DNA from: Paenibacillus_AR mesotrionivorans
GTDB taxonomy: Bacteria; Bacillota; Bacilli; Paenibacillales; NBRC-103111
Length of the DNA stretch: 64,000 nucleotides
Direction of reading: 5' to 3'
Assembly (NCBI RefSeq): GCF_046098205.1
Contig: NZ_JBJURJ010000013.1
Location: forward strand, 62,001-126,000
This document shows positions 34,626-43,251 of this stretch, one piece after another. The notes under the pieces are model-generated. The model had not been told where the DNA came from and did not search any database. It saw only the letters and a program-made list of their open reading frames with translations. The translations under genes and the position numbers were made by a program. Within the stretch, counting starts at the first letter, position 1. Each line of letters starts with the position of its first letter.

Positions 34626-36773
34626 TTATGCGCCGCGCCTTGAGCCGGCGCTTTTCCATAACAGGAACAAGAGATACGGCGTACCCACCAGTGCCGTCAC
34701 CAGCCCCGAGGGAATTTCCTTCGGGGCTATTATGGTTTTGCCGATGAGGTCGGCCAGAACCAGGAACACAGCGCCCAGGAGAGGCGCCAGCACAAGCAGC
34801 CGCCGCTGGTTCTGCCCCGCGGCAAGCCGGGCGGCATGGGGGGCCAGCAGGCCGATGAAGCCGACGGTGCCTACATAGGCCACCGCCACAGCGGCAGCGG
34901 CCACCCCCAGCGCCGCAGCCAGCAGCCGCGTCTGGCGCAGCCGGAGGCCGAGGCCTGTAGCGACGGAGTCGCCGAAGGCCAGCAGGTCCCAGCGGCAGCC
35001 CAGAAGCCAGGCCGCCGGCAGGATCAGGGCGGCGCCGATGCCCAGCCCGGCGAAGGCCTCCCAGCCCCGGGCATAGGTGCTGCCCGCCAGCCAGGCCAAG
35101 GCCGGAGCCGCTCCCATGGCGGAGCGGATGACCAAGAGCTGGACCAGCGCTGCGCCTGCGGCGGAGACGGCGATGCCCACCAGCGTCAGCACGGTGGGCG
35201 CCAGGCCGCTCCGGTACGCGAAGCCGCAGACCAGTGCCGCTGCGGCGAAGGCCCCGGCCGCGGATGCCAGCGGCAGCGCCGCTCCGGCTGCTGCCGGCCA
35301 CAGCGTGAGGAGCAGGAGCGCCCCGGCGCCTGCTCCCGAGGTGATGCCGACCACGGACGGGTCTGCCAGCGGGTTGCGCACGGCACCTTGGAGCAGAGCT
35401 CCCGAGGCGGCCAGGAGCGCACCCGCCGCTGCGGCAGCCAGCTCACGGGGCAGCCGCAGCTGGAGCACAATGTGGCGGGAGAGGCTCTCCCCGCCCCCGC
35501 CCAGCACCCGCAGCACCTCTGCGGGTGGAACCCGGACGGCGCCGAATACGATGCCGGCCACCAGGGAGGCCGCAAGCAGCAGCGCCGCCAGCAGCACCCA
35601 GAGGCGGAAGGAATAGGCCGCTTCCAGCCGGGAGCGAAGAATGTAGGCTCCGCCCGGGTGGAGCGTTTCCTCCCGGCGCGCTGCCTTGCCCGCCAGCCAG
35701 GCGGCGAGGGGCAGCTGCCATCTGCCGCCGCCGGCGCTTATGCCGGCCTGCCCTTCGGCGGCGCCCTTGCCCCGGGTTTCCCGCAGGGCCAGGGCGATCA
35801 GGCAGGGCGCCCCAAGCGCCGCCGTAACCGCACCTGCCGGAAGCTCACCCAGTGTGCTGATGAACAATCGGGACACCAGGTCGGCCGCACTTAGAAGGGC
35901 GGCTCCCCACACGGCTGCGGCAGGGAGCAGAAGACCATGCCGCTTCAACCCCAGAAGCCGCACCAGATGCGGCGCCATCAGGCCGATGAAGCCGATGGGT
36001 CCCACCACACTCACTGTGACAGCCGCCAGCAGCACGGCCAAGGCTAACGCCGCACCGCGCACCAGTCCCACATGCTGACCCAAGGAACGGGCCGTGTCCT
36101 CCCCCAAATTCATCACATCCAGCTTGCGGGAACACATCCACGCCGCCAGCAGCCCCAGGACAATCCAGGGCCAGGCGTACCGGACGCCGCTCCAGTCATT
36201 TTGCTGGAGCAGACCGGAGCCCCACACAAACAGGCCGCCGGTTTCATTCTCGAACAGCAGCTGGAGCATGCCGGTGAAGGAGGAAATCACCAGCGTGACG
36301 ATCATGCCGGAGAGCGCCATCCGGACGGGGGTGCTTTTCCTGCCCCCGGCCAGAAGATACGAGAGTACCGCCGCCAGGCAGCCTCCGGCGAACGCCAGAG
36401 GCAGAGGCGCCAGCTGCGCCATCGACGGGAAAAACACCGTTCCCGCCACCACCACAAAAAACGCACCGGCATTGATCCCCATGGTGCCGGCGGAGGCCAG
36501 CGCATTGCGAGTCACCGTCTGCAGCAGCACCCCGGTCACCGCCAGGGCGCTGCCTGCCAGCGCGCCAATCACCGCCCGCGGCAGGCGTACGCCGCGGACT
36601 AACTCCTCCGCCGCTCCTCCTCCGGCGGTGTGGAGTAAAGCCCTTATGGCCTGGCTGAAGCCGATGCCGGCCTGGCCCTGGCCCAGTCCGGCCAGCATGC
36701 AGGCCATAAGCAGCAAAAAACCGGCGGCCATCACCGCCGCCGGTCTGCGGAAAGATGACCGCCGCTCCATCAT
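34626..36773 (-). CDS. Fused double FecCD-type ferric-siderophore permease (FhuB-like)
   Basis: The 715-residue protein contains two complete FecCD permease domains in tandem: residues about 15-340 (RLPRAVIGALAGSALAVTGVLLQTVTRNALA, SVVGPIGFIGLMAPHLVRLL) and about 390-710 (RLPRELAAAAAGALLAASGALLQGAVRNPLA, TVGFIGLLAPHAARLA). Most Firmicutes use two separate permease subunits; fusion is the FhuB arrangement. DNA is unusually GC-rich over the second half. Its start overlaps the stop of the binding-protein gene (ATGA), so translation is coupled. No ATPase gene follows, so an ATPase encoded elsewhere must energise it. Confidence 0.92.
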   Translation of the reverse strand: MMERRSSFRRPAAVMAAGFLLLMACMLAGLGQGQAGIGFSQAIRALLHTAGGGAAEELVRGVRLPRAVIGALAGSALAVTGVLLQTVTRNALASAGTMGINAGAFFVVVAGTVFFPSMAQLAPLPLAFAGGCLAAVLSYLLAGGRKSTPVRMALSGMIVTLVISSFTGMLQLLFENETGGLFVWGSGLLQQNDWSGVRYAWPWIVLGLLAAWMCSRKLDVMNLGEDTARSLGQHVGLVRGAALALAVLLAAVTVSVVGPIGFIGLMAPHLVRLLGLKRHGLLLPAAAVWGAALLSAADLVSRLFISTLGELPAGAVTAALGAPCLIALALRETRGKGAAEGQAGISAGGGRWQLPLAAWLAGKAARREETLHPGGAYILRSRLEAAYSFRLWVLLAALLLAASLVAGIVFGAVRVPPAEVLRVLGGGGESLSRHIVLQLRLPRELAAAAAGALLAASGALLQGAVRNPLADPSVVGITSGAGAGALLLLTLWPAAAGAALPLASAAGAFAAAALVCGFAYRSGLAPTVLTLVGIAVSAAGAALVQLLVIRSAMGAAPALAWLAGSTYARGWEAFAGLGIGAALILPAAWLLGCRWDLLAFGDSVATGLGLRLRQTRLLAAALGVAAAAVAVAYVGTVGFIGLLAPHAARLAAGQNQRRLLVLAPLLGAVFLVLADLIGKTIIAPKEIPSGLVTALVGTPYLLFLLWKSAGSRRGA

Positions 36774-37798
36774 TTGGCCAACAGTTCCGCAGTTTGTTCA
36801 ACAAATGCCTTGGCGGAGAGGGGACCGCCGAACAGCCAGGTAGCAGGGTCGAGACCATAGGTCCGGTTCTCCTTGACGAAGGATAACCCCTTCCACGCCG
36901 CATTGTCCTTCAGCTGCTTCTCGAACACGTTGTCCTCCTTCTGCACCACGTACAGGAAGTCCGCCTTCTCCAGCGGCAGCAGCGCTTCAACAGAGGTTTG
37001 CGTATACCCGTACATTTCGAACTTCGGCGCGTGGTAAGCATTTTTCAGCCCGATACGCTCCAGGATTTTTACCGCTGTGGAATTATCCGTAAAAATCCGC
37101 AGCACCGCCGCATTTTGATTGGAATACGCTTGGGCCAGGGCAAACTCGCGCCCTTCCTTGCCGGCAGCCTTCAGCTTCGTTTTGGCTGCGTCATACGCCT
37201 GGTTAAGGCCCTGCAGCACCTTTTCCGCCTCGGCGGATTTGCCGGTGAGATCGGCGATGGTTTTGAAGGTATTCTCCATCTCCGTGTATTGGTCCATGGT
37301 TCCTTCCGCCGGGTAGGAATTAAACGCCAGCGTAGGCGCGATCTGCTTCAGCTTGTCGTAGCTTCCTGTAACCCGGAACTGGGCGGCAATGATCAGATCC
37401 GGCTTTAATGCGGCGATGGCCTCCAGGTTCGGCTCCTGGCGGGTGCCCACATCCACAACGTCATTGCCCAATGCCGCATTGGTGGTAATCCACTTCTTGT
37501 AGCCCGCCGTATCCGCTGCTCCCACAGGCTGAATGCCCAGCGCGATCAAATCCTCTGCATAGGTCCATTCCAGCACCACAATGCGCTTGGGTGTACCGGT
37601 AATTTCGGTGCTGCCCATGGCGTGTGTAACGGTTTTGGTGGCAGGCACTGAAGCGGAGGCAGCCGGAGACGGAGATTGCCCGGAGGCGGAGCCCGTTTGC
37701 TCCGGTGAAGCGTTATTGGATGTGCCGCAGGCTGCCAGAAGCGCAAACGACAGCAACGCCGACAGCAGTATCCCTTGTTTTTTCAGTGAAATAGACAT
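36770..37798 (-). CDS. Iron-siderophore ABC transporter substrate-binding lipoprotein
   Basis: About 342 residues with a lipoprotein leader (ILLSALLSFALLAAC), a short Ser/Pro-rich linker and a periplasmic-binding fold: GTPKRIVVLEWTYAEDLIALGIQPVG, EPNLEAIAALKPDLIIA and the C-terminal LDPATWLFGGPLSAKAFVEQ. This is the ferric-siderophore class. It delivers the ligand to the fused permease encoded immediately downstream. The ATG at 37798 follows GGGGAGG; the open frame up to 37960 lies in the intergenic leader and upstream gene and is not used. Confidence 0.92.
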   Translation of the reverse strand: MSISLKKQGILLSALLSFALLAACGTSNNASPEQTGSASGQSPSPAASASVPATKTVTHAMGSTEITGTPKRIVVLEWTYAEDLIALGIQPVGAADTAGYKKWITTNAALGNDVVDVGTRQEPNLEAIAALKPDLIIAAQFRVTGSYDKLKQIAPTLAFNSYPAEGTMDQYTEMENTFKTIADLTGKSAEAEKVLQGLNQAYDAAKTKLKAAGKEGREFALAQAYSNQNAAVLRIFTDNSTAVKILERIGLKNAYHAPKFEMYGYTQTSVEALLPLEKADFLYVVQKEDNVFEKQLKDNAAWKGLSFVKENRTYGLDPATWLFGGPLSAKAFVEQTAELLAK

Positions 37799-37848
37799 GA
37801 ATGATTCCTCCCCATTTATGTAACCCGTACGCCGGGTGATCTTGCTAT

Positions 37849-38637
37849 TTATGCATGATTGGCAGCGGCACCGCGTCTCTTCTCCCGCTCCTCCTCGGTT
37901 ATCTTCGGACAGGCAAAGCAATAACCGTGTCCCGTATCCGTCTTGTAGGCAAGACAGCACGAGGCCTTCAGCCTCACCTGGCCGTCCCCCTTGAGATTGC
38001 GGGTCAGCCGGAATTTGATTTGGAACGGGTTACCCGGACGCCCGAACACCTCCGGCGGCAGCCGGTTAACCAGAATATCCGCCACAGTCTCCAGTCTGGC
38101 CTTCAGCACCGGATCTGTCTCCTCGGAGCGCCACTTGTCCAGAATATAATGGAGCCCGGAGCCCATCAATGCCCAGATGGCACCAGGCGACACCCCTCCC
38201 GCTGCCGCAACGGCATCCACCACCGGACGGAGGCTTTGGCCATAAAAAGCGGCAAGCCCTTGCAGCATCTGCTCCTCATCCCCTTCGGCCGGGAGTGTCA
38301 CAGGATCGGGACAAACCAGCCGGAAGGACATGGATGCCCCATAGGAGGCCTCTTCCATCTGGAGAAACACACCCTCCGGCGTCAGCCGGAGGTCCAGCCG
38401 GTCATGCCACATGGCATATGCCACAGCTGCACCCAAGCGCCCGAGCCACGAGGCAAAATAGGTAGCGCACACATCCGGGCTTTTCGCTTTGATCCGGGGG
38501 CCATATACCTCCACAAACTCCTCCGCCCCTACCGTGGATGCCAGACATGCCAGCTCCAGCATCAAAAGCGGCTTGTCCGCACGTCTGTCCGTCACGCCAA
38601 ACATCGTCTCGTACGTAGACAGCTCGATGGATTGCAT
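37849..38637 (-). CDS. FhuF-like (2Fe-2S) ferric-siderophore reductase
   Basis: A 262-residue protein whose C-terminus carries the FhuF iron-sulphur motif C-C-X10-C-X2-C (SCCLAYKTDTGHGYCFACP). FhuF-type reductases release iron from hydroxamate siderophores inside the cell by reducing Fe3+. The N-terminal 200 residues are divergent. It is the first gene of the Fur-controlled operon, directly followed by the binding protein and permease. The ATG at 38637 has GGAGG ten bases upstream; an ATG at 38685 inside the Fur box is ruled out. Confidence 0.88.
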   Translation of the reverse strand: MQSIELSTYETMFGVTDRRADKPLLMLELACLASTVGAEEFVEVYGPRIKAKSPDVCATYFASWLGRLGAAVAYAMWHDRLDLRLTPEGVFLQMEEASYGASMSFRLVCPDPVTLPAEGDEEQMLQGLAAFYGQSLRPVVDAVAAAGGVSPGAIWALMGSGLHYILDKWRSEETDPVLKARLETVADILVNRLPPEVFGRPGNPFQIKFRLTRNLKGDGQVRLKASCCLAYKTDTGHGYCFACPKITEEEREKRRGAAANHA

Positions 38638-38669
38638 GAATCGCCTACCTCCGCTCCACATTCTATGGT

Positions 38670-38714
38670 TGATAATTATTATCATTTAAACAAATCAAAT
38701 GATAATGCCTATCA
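38670..38714 (-). promoter_or_regulatory. Two Fur boxes controlling the siderophore operon
   Basis: TGATAATTATTATCA (38670-38684) is a perfect 7-1-7 Fur box; TGATAATGCCTATCA (38700-38714) is a second with two mismatched positions. They flank TTGATT/TTGTTT-type -35 elements on the minus strand, so Fur-Fe2+ would block transcription when iron is plentiful. Confidence 0.9.
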
Positions 38715-38974
38715 CTCTCTCGTGTCAATAAAAAGATGCCCTCCGGCCCGAAAAAATCCAGCTGCGCACTTCGAGGCGGCCGATTGCCGATGTTTGATTG
38801 CCGGATAGACTCAATTTGCCTCTGATTGACGATCGAAAGAAGCGGCCTCCTCTCCAGAACCAGCCCCTTCAACCGCAAAATGTTTTGGCCGTCTAAATCA
38901 GCCCCTCCAGTCCCTAATGGTCACCCACCTCAAACCAGATCTCAGCAACCGCTAACGGCTTGCCCCCCCTCCAA

Positions 38975-39164
38975 CCGCTAACGGAACTCAAAAGCTCTTA
39001 GCGGCTGAAAAGGGACCAATTTGATTTTTAACGGAACTCAACGTCCCTTAGCGCACATTTTGCCCTTCATTTGCACCCCCGGAGCCAGCTAAGAGTCTCT
39101 CAGTTCCGTTAGCGCGCCAAAGCGGCGGATTCCGGCCTCTAAGCGTCGCACAGTTCCGTTAGCG
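38975..39164. repeat. Dispersed intergenic repeat cluster C (forward-forward-inverted-inverted)
   Basis: Forward units CTAACGGAACTC...CTCTTAGCGG (38975-39005) and TAACGGAACTC...CCTTAGCGC (39026-39055); inverted units CTAAGAG...GTTCCGTTAGCGC (39086-39116) and CTAAGCG...GTTCCGTTAGCG (39135-39164). Spacers also resemble those of cluster B (for example TTTTTAACGGAAC and GCGC.CATTTTGC). No gene is seen from 38715 to 39373. Confidence 0.87.
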
Positions 39165-39373
39165 ATGGCGGCTGCTGGGCCGGAGGGATTTCCGCCGATT
39201 GCCGCCAAGTGCCGGCCCAAAAACATTAGCTTGGCCTCCTAACCAGACATCCGGATTGGCCCCCCCACTTTCGAATACACAAAAAAGCCCCTGCCAACCA
39301 CGCCTGTGGTGACAAGAACTTTTTGGGTGTGTGTTCTTTTGTAAAGTGTGTGTTCTATTCTGAAGTGTTTGTT

Positions 39374-39598
39374 CTATTTAATAAATTTTTTGGCCTTCTC
39401 GACCGCTTCATCCTCGGTCGCACCGGTGACATACCGCCCGTTGACGAATATAAAGGCGCTGCGGGAGCAGGGGCCGCAATAGGATTTGCAGCCCACCTTA
39501 ATATCCGCATCCGGCGACAGCTTCTCGAGCTTGGGAAGAAGTGTTTTGACCCGGGTATGCTTGCATTTGTCGCAGATTTGGATGTTGTTCTTGGACAT
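39374..39598 (-). CDS. DUF1450 family protein (YuzB-like)
   Basis: A 74-residue protein with conserved cysteines CDKCKHT near the start and CKSYCGPCSRSAF in the middle, followed by FVNGRYVTGATEDEAVEKAKKFI. The thioredoxin-like pattern with C-X2-C pairs is that of DUF1450, whose role is unknown but may involve redox or Fe-S chemistry. Its ATG overlaps the stop of the HesB-like gene (TAATG), so the two are translationally coupled. Confidence 0.87.
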   Translation of the reverse strand: MSKNNIQICDKCKHTRVKTLLPKLEKLSPDADIKVGCKSYCGPCSRSAFIFVNGRYVTGATEDEAVEKAKKFIK

Positions 39599-39900
39599 TA
39601 GTGATCCCCGGTGTTTCCTTTGGAGGGATTGGTGATGGCGAAGCCTTCCTGAGGCACGTAGAAATAATCGACGCGGATCCCGTCCAGAAGGGGCTCATCT
39701 TTGTCCAGAAGCACAGTGATTCCCTTGTCGGTCTCAATCACCGCATCATTTTCCTTGGGTGTATCCAGGTCCATGCCGTAATGGGCATGATCCCCGTGCT
39801 TATGGGTAACGAACACCCTCAGCTTCAGCTCTTTATTTTCTTCCTTCTCCAATTCTTCAAGAATCTTTTTGGCCGCGTTGCGGGAAATTTTACAATTCAT
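39598..39900 (-). CDS. HesB/IscA-like family protein
   Basis: About 100 residues: MNCKISRNAAKKILEELEKEE at the start, then LRVFVTHKHGDHAHYGMDLD and GITVLLDKDEPLLDGIRVDYFYVPQEGFAITNP, the HesB/IscA fold. The three cluster-binding cysteines of true A-type Fe-S carriers are missing, as in the YneR-type branch, so a carrier role is uncertain. The ATG at 39900 has AAGGAG nine bases before; an upstream start at 39936 lacks one. Coupled with DUF1450 downstream. Confidence 0.8.
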   Translation of the reverse strand: MNCKISRNAAKKILEELEKEENKELKLRVFVTHKHGDHAHYGMDLDTPKENDAVIETDKGITVLLDKDEPLLDGIRVDYFYVPQEGFAITNPSKGNTGDH

Positions 39901-40048
39901 CTTCCACATCTCCTTCTTTGCAATCCGCTTGTACATCCCCCATTGTATATGATAATGCTTTTTTGAAGCAACTGGAGTTGTCCGGTTCCCCTTCCCACCT
40001 GCCCTGCCTTGTGTTATGATGGGTGCAGCAAAAGTTCATAAGTTATTC

Positions 40049-40134
40049 ACACTAGGGGGGCCGCAAGGCTGAGACGGATGTTGATCCGGACCCTTTGAAC
40101 CTGATCTGGGCAATTCCAGCGTAGGGAAGTGGGA
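40049..40134 (+). ncRNA. TPP (thiamine pyrophosphate) riboswitch
   Basis: The THI-box consensus is complete: AGGGGGGCC, GCTGAGAC, a P3 arm (CGGAT/ATCCG), ACCCTTTGAACCTGATC, CTGGGCAATTCCAG (helper stem) and CGTAGGGAAG. A terminator follows at 40240-40270, so thiamine pyrophosphate should switch off the operon below by attenuation. Confidence 0.96.
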
Positions 40135-40239
40135 ACGAGATTGGGCTACACCCGACGACGCGACTGCGGCAGCAACACCATCCTCTCAGGATGCTGCGCA
40201 CCGTCCTCCGCCAACGGCGAGCCGATTCCACCGATTCCA

Positions 40240-40270
40240 AACTGTCCCTTTTCCAGGGGACAGTTTTTTT
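40240..40270 (+). terminator. Attenuator of the TPP riboswitch
   Basis: AACTGTCC and GGACAGTT form a perfect stem over a 10-base loop, followed by T-rich sequence, between the aptamer and the first thi gene. Confidence 0.87.
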
Positions 40271-40306
40271 ATTTTCCCTACTCCAAAAAGAAAGGCGGTG
40301 ATTCCG

Positions 40307-40927
40307 GTGACTTCCCCGAAGCTGCATATGATCACGGGAGGCAGAAACTTCGGCGCTTCCCTCCATGCGGCCGCCCAGGCTGCCCCGTGGGTAGATTACA
40401 TCCATCTGCGGAATAAAGCTGCCTCCGCCCGCGAAATGGAATCCTGGGCCCTGCATCTCCTGCAGGGTGGCGTGTCCCCGGGCAAGCTTGTGATTAACGA
40501 CCGGGTGGATGTGGCGCTGGCAGTGGGAGCCTGCGGAGTCCAGCTGGCCTGGCACAGCCTGCGCCCCTCCACGGTCAAAACCCGGTGGCCCCATCTGCTG
40601 GTGGGGGTTTCTGTACATACCCCCCAGGAGGCGGCCGAGGCATTCGCAGAGGGCGCCGACTATGTGCTGTTTGGCCATGTATATGATTCCGCCAGCAAAC
40701 CGGGTGTCCCTCCCCGAGGTCTCCGCCTGTTGGAGGAAACCGTCCGTCTAAGCGGGAATCATCCTGTCATAGCCTTGGGCGGCATCCAGCCCGCCCATAT
40801 TCCCGGGCTGCTGCGTACCGGGGCAGCCGGTTATGCAGTGCTCTCCGGCATCGGAGCAGCCGCCGATCCTGCACAGGCCGCCCGGGACTACCGCGACGCA
40901 GCTTTAAAAGGAGGTGATCTCCCATGA
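40307..40927 (+). CDS. ThiE/TenI-family protein (thiamine phosphate synthase or thiazole tautomerase)
   Basis: About 206 residues of a TIM-barrel: WVDYIHLRNKAASAREM (ThiE-like QLRxK position), KLVINDRVDVALAVGACGVQLAW, VGVSVHTPQEAAEAFAEGADYVLFGHVYDSASKPG and HPVIALGGI. The family holds ThiE, which joins thiazole and pyrimidine phosphates, and TenI, which aromatises the thiazole. Its place at the head of a thiazole operon favours TenI. The GTG at 40307 lies about eight bases after AAAGGCGG; a GTG at 40298 is too close. It overlaps thiS by four bases. Confidence 0.85.
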   Translation: MTSPKLHMITGGRNFGASLHAAAQAAPWVDYIHLRNKAASAREMESWALHLLQGGVSPGKLVINDRVDVALAVGACGVQLAWHSLRPSTVKTRWPHLLVGVSVHTPQEAAEAFAEGADYVLFGHVYDSASKPGVPPRGLRLLEETVRLSGNHPVIALGGIQPAHIPGLLRTGAAGYAVLSGIGAAADPAQAARDYRDAALKGGDLP

Positions 40928-41127
40928 TGCTGATGATTAACGGCCAACCCTTCCACACTCCCGAGGATTGCTCCAGTATGGCCGACTTGCTGGCCTTGCC
41001 GCAATGGCGGCGGGCGATGGTGATTGTGGAGCTGAATGGAGCTGTGCTGAACAGCCGGCAGTATGACGGCACTGCTTTGACCGAAGGCGACTGCATCGAG
41101 ATGGTTCAAGTTGTAGGCGGCGGGTAA
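40924..41127 (+). CDS. thiS: Sulphur carrier protein ThiS
   Basis: A 67-residue ubiquitin-like protein ending in the required Gly-Gly (VQVVGGG) on which the thiocarboxylate is built; the core shows MVIVELNGAVLN and GDCIEMV. It donates sulphur to the thiazole synthase ThiG. The start ATGATG overlaps the stop of the gene upstream and follows GGAGG. The last three residues are GGG, one more than strictly needed. ThiF, which activates ThiS, is not encoded in this operon. Confidence 0.93.
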   Translation: MMLMINGQPFHTPEDCSSMADLLALPQWRRAMVIVELNGAVLNSRQYDGTALTEGDCIEMVQVVGGG

Positions 41128-41179
41128 CACCCTTTTTTCGCCCTGTCCTTTTCCACCCATTATAAGGAGGTTTTTATCC

Positions 41180-41950
41180 ATGGAGGATTTGTTTCATATC
41201 GGAGGCCAGGCCCTGTCCAGCCGTTTGTTCATCGGCACCGGCAAATACAGCCGGAACGCACTCATTCCCGAGGTAGTCGCCAATTCCGGCGCACAGGTCA
41301 TTACCGTTGCCCTGAGGCGGGTCGACCCCTCATCCCAGGAGGAGAATATTCTCACTCATATTCCCAAGGAAATGGTGCTCTTACCCAATACCTCCGGAGC
41401 CCGTACAGCGGAGGAGGCGGTTCGCATCGCCCGTCTGGCCAAGGCGGCGGGAATGGGCAACTGGGTCAAAATTGAAGTGATCAAGGACCAGAAGCATCTT
41501 TTGCCCGACAATGCGGAAACGGTGAGAGCGACGGAAATTCTGGCGGAGGAGGGGTTTGTGGTGCTGCCGTACATGAGCCCCGATCTGTCCGCCGCCGTCA
41601 GGATGCGTGATGCCGGAGCGGCTGCCGTCATGCCCCTGGGCTCCCCCATCGGGACCAACAGAGGGCTTAGAACCAAGGAGCTCATCGGCATCCTGATTGA
41701 GGAAATGGACATTCCCGTTATTGTGGATGCCGGCATCGGCAGACCCTCCGAAGCGGCAGAAGCCATGGAGATGGGGGCCTCCGCCGTCCTGCTGAATACG
41801 GCCATTGCCACCGCCCGCGATCCCATGGGAATGGCGGCGGCCTTCCGCGACGCCGTCCGGGCCGGACGCCAGGCTTACCTGTCCGGACTGGGTCCTGTAA
41901 CGGAAGCAGCCTCTGCCTCCTCCCCCCTCACCGGATTCCTGGGGGCCTGA
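41180..41950 (+). CDS. thiG: Thiazole synthase ThiG
   Basis: A 256-residue TIM-barrel enzyme: SRLFIGTGKYSRNALIPEVV at the N-terminus, VTVALRRVD, the active-site Lys in NWVKIEVIKD, VVLPYMSPD, GSPIGTNRGL and the phosphate-binding PVIVDAGIGRPSEAAEAMEMGASAVL. It builds the thiazole phosphate from deoxyxylulose phosphate, ThiS-thiocarboxylate and dehydroglycine. The ATG follows AAGGAGG. Length and motifs are standard. Confidence 0.96.
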   Translation: MEDLFHIGGQALSSRLFIGTGKYSRNALIPEVVANSGAQVITVALRRVDPSSQEENILTHIPKEMVLLPNTSGARTAEEAVRIARLAKAAGMGNWVKIEVIKDQKHLLPDNAETVRATEILAEEGFVVLPYMSPDLSAAVRMRDAGAAAVMPLGSPIGTNRGLRTKELIGILIEEMDIPVIVDAGIGRPSEAAEAMEMGASAVLLNTAIATARDPMGMAAAFRDAVRAGRQAYLSGLGPVTEAASASSPLTGFLGA

Positions 41951-41987
41951 CAGCATTCCCCACCAATTATTCTAGGAGGTGACGGCC

Positions 41988-43115
41988 ATGAGCTTTGGCC
42001 CCATATTGGAACGGCTTGAGCATTATCCCTATGAAGAGCTATGGAAAGAGCTGGGCCCGCAGGATGTCCGCCGGGCCTTATCCCGGGACCGGCTAGAGGA
42101 GCGGGATCTTCTGGCGCTCCTCTCCCCTGCCGCCGAGCCGTTTCTGGAGGTAATGGCACAGAAGGCCCAGCGTTTGACCCGAACCCACTTCGGATACGCC
42201 ATGCAGCTGTTTACCCCGATGTATGTGTCCGATTTCTGCATCAACAAATGCACGTATTGCAGCTTCAGCGCCGACTTTGAATTCCCCCGCAAACGGCTGT
42301 CCATGGACCAGCTGCGGAAGGAAGCTGAAACCATCGCCGCCACTGGCCTCAAGCATGTGCTTATGCTGACCGGGGAATCCCGCCAGGCGACGCCCATGGA
42401 CTACCTGGTGGATTGTGTCCATGTCCTGCGGGAGTTCTTCCCGTCTGTGAGCATCGAAATCTTCCCCCTCCGTACCGAGGAATACCGCCAGCTGGTGGAG
42501 GCGGGTGCGGACGGGCTCACCTTATACCAGGAGGTGTACCACCGGGAGACATACAGCCAGATCCACGTCAAAGGCCCCAAACGGGTGTACCGCAACCGCC
42601 TGGAGGCCCCTGAGCGGGCGTGTCAGGCCGGGTTCCGGAATGTGAATATCGGTGCGCTTCTGGGGATGTACGAGTGGCGGCGGGAGGCCTTCCATGCCTG
42701 CATGCACGCCCGTTATCTGCAGGACAAGTACCGGGATTGCGAAATTAGCCTGTCCGCCCCCCGGTTCCGTCCGTATCTGGGCGAATATGATCCCCAGTCT
42801 CTTGTTTCGGACCGGAACCTGGTCCAGATTCTGCTGGCTTACCGCCTGTTTATGCCCCGGGCCGGAATCACCCTGTCCACCCGGGAAAACGGGGAGCTGC
42901 GGGATCATCTGGTGCATCTGGGCATTACCAAAATGTCTGCGGGAGTCTCTACGGAGGTGGGCGGCCACACCGGGGAAGGCACACCGCAATTTGAAATTTC
43001 CGATGACCGCAGTGTAGAGGACATCCGGCTGATGCTGTATAAGGCCGGCTTCCAGCCGGTGTTCAAGGACTGGGACTGCCTGGCGGAGCCGGCCGGACAG
43101 GCCATCCGTCTGTAA
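41988..43115 (+). CDS. thiH: 2-iminoacetate synthase ThiH (radical SAM)
   Basis: A 375-residue radical-SAM enzyme; the cluster motif is CINKCTYCSFS (C-X3-C-X2-C), followed by VLMLTGESRQATP and the C-terminal ThiH region with SAGVSTEVGGHTGEGTPQFEISD. It splits tyrosine to dehydroglycine and p-cresol, feeding ThiG. Many bacilli use the oxygen-dependent glycine oxidase ThiO for this step; ThiH indicates an oxygen-independent route. The ATG at 41988 has GGAGG eight bases before it. The terminator at 43131-43161 closes the operon. Confidence 0.95.
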   Translation: MSFGPILERLEHYPYEELWKELGPQDVRRALSRDRLEERDLLALLSPAAEPFLEVMAQKAQRLTRTHFGYAMQLFTPMYVSDFCINKCTYCSFSADFEFPRKRLSMDQLRKEAETIAATGLKHVLMLTGESRQATPMDYLVDCVHVLREFFPSVSIEIFPLRTEEYRQLVEAGADGLTLYQEVYHRETYSQIHVKGPKRVYRNRLEAPERACQAGFRNVNIGALLGMYEWRREAFHACMHARYLQDKYRDCEISLSAPRFRPYLGEYDPQSLVSDRNLVQILLAYRLFMPRAGITLSTRENGELRDHLVHLGITKMSAGVSTEVGGHTGEGTPQFEISDDRSVEDIRLMLYKAGFQPVFKDWDCLAEPAGQAIRL

Positions 43116-43130
43116 ATTCAATCTTCAAGT

Positions 43131-43161
43131 GCCTTCTCCATGCGGAGGGGGCCCTTTTTTT
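43131..43161 (+). terminator. Terminator of the thi operon
   Basis: GCCTTCTCC-ATGC-GGAGGGGGC (two G-T pairs) followed by CCTTTTTTT. Confidence 0.82.
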
Positions 43162-43251
43162 GGGAAAAGAACCGGTTAGTATTGCTTCTGCTCTCTCCAT
43201 TGTGTAAGGTGTAAATATCCTACTACTTATCGGACAAGGAGGGCCGTTTAC

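Noticed and set aside
34836..35894. 352-codon plus-strand frame opposite the fused permease
   Set aside because: Composition is Gly/Arg/Ala/Gln-rich noise caused by high GC; the permease frame carries the conserved motifs.
38637..38685. Upstream ATG start for the FhuF-like reductase
   Set aside because: It would place the start codon within the perfect Fur box; the ATG at 38637 has a good ribosome site.
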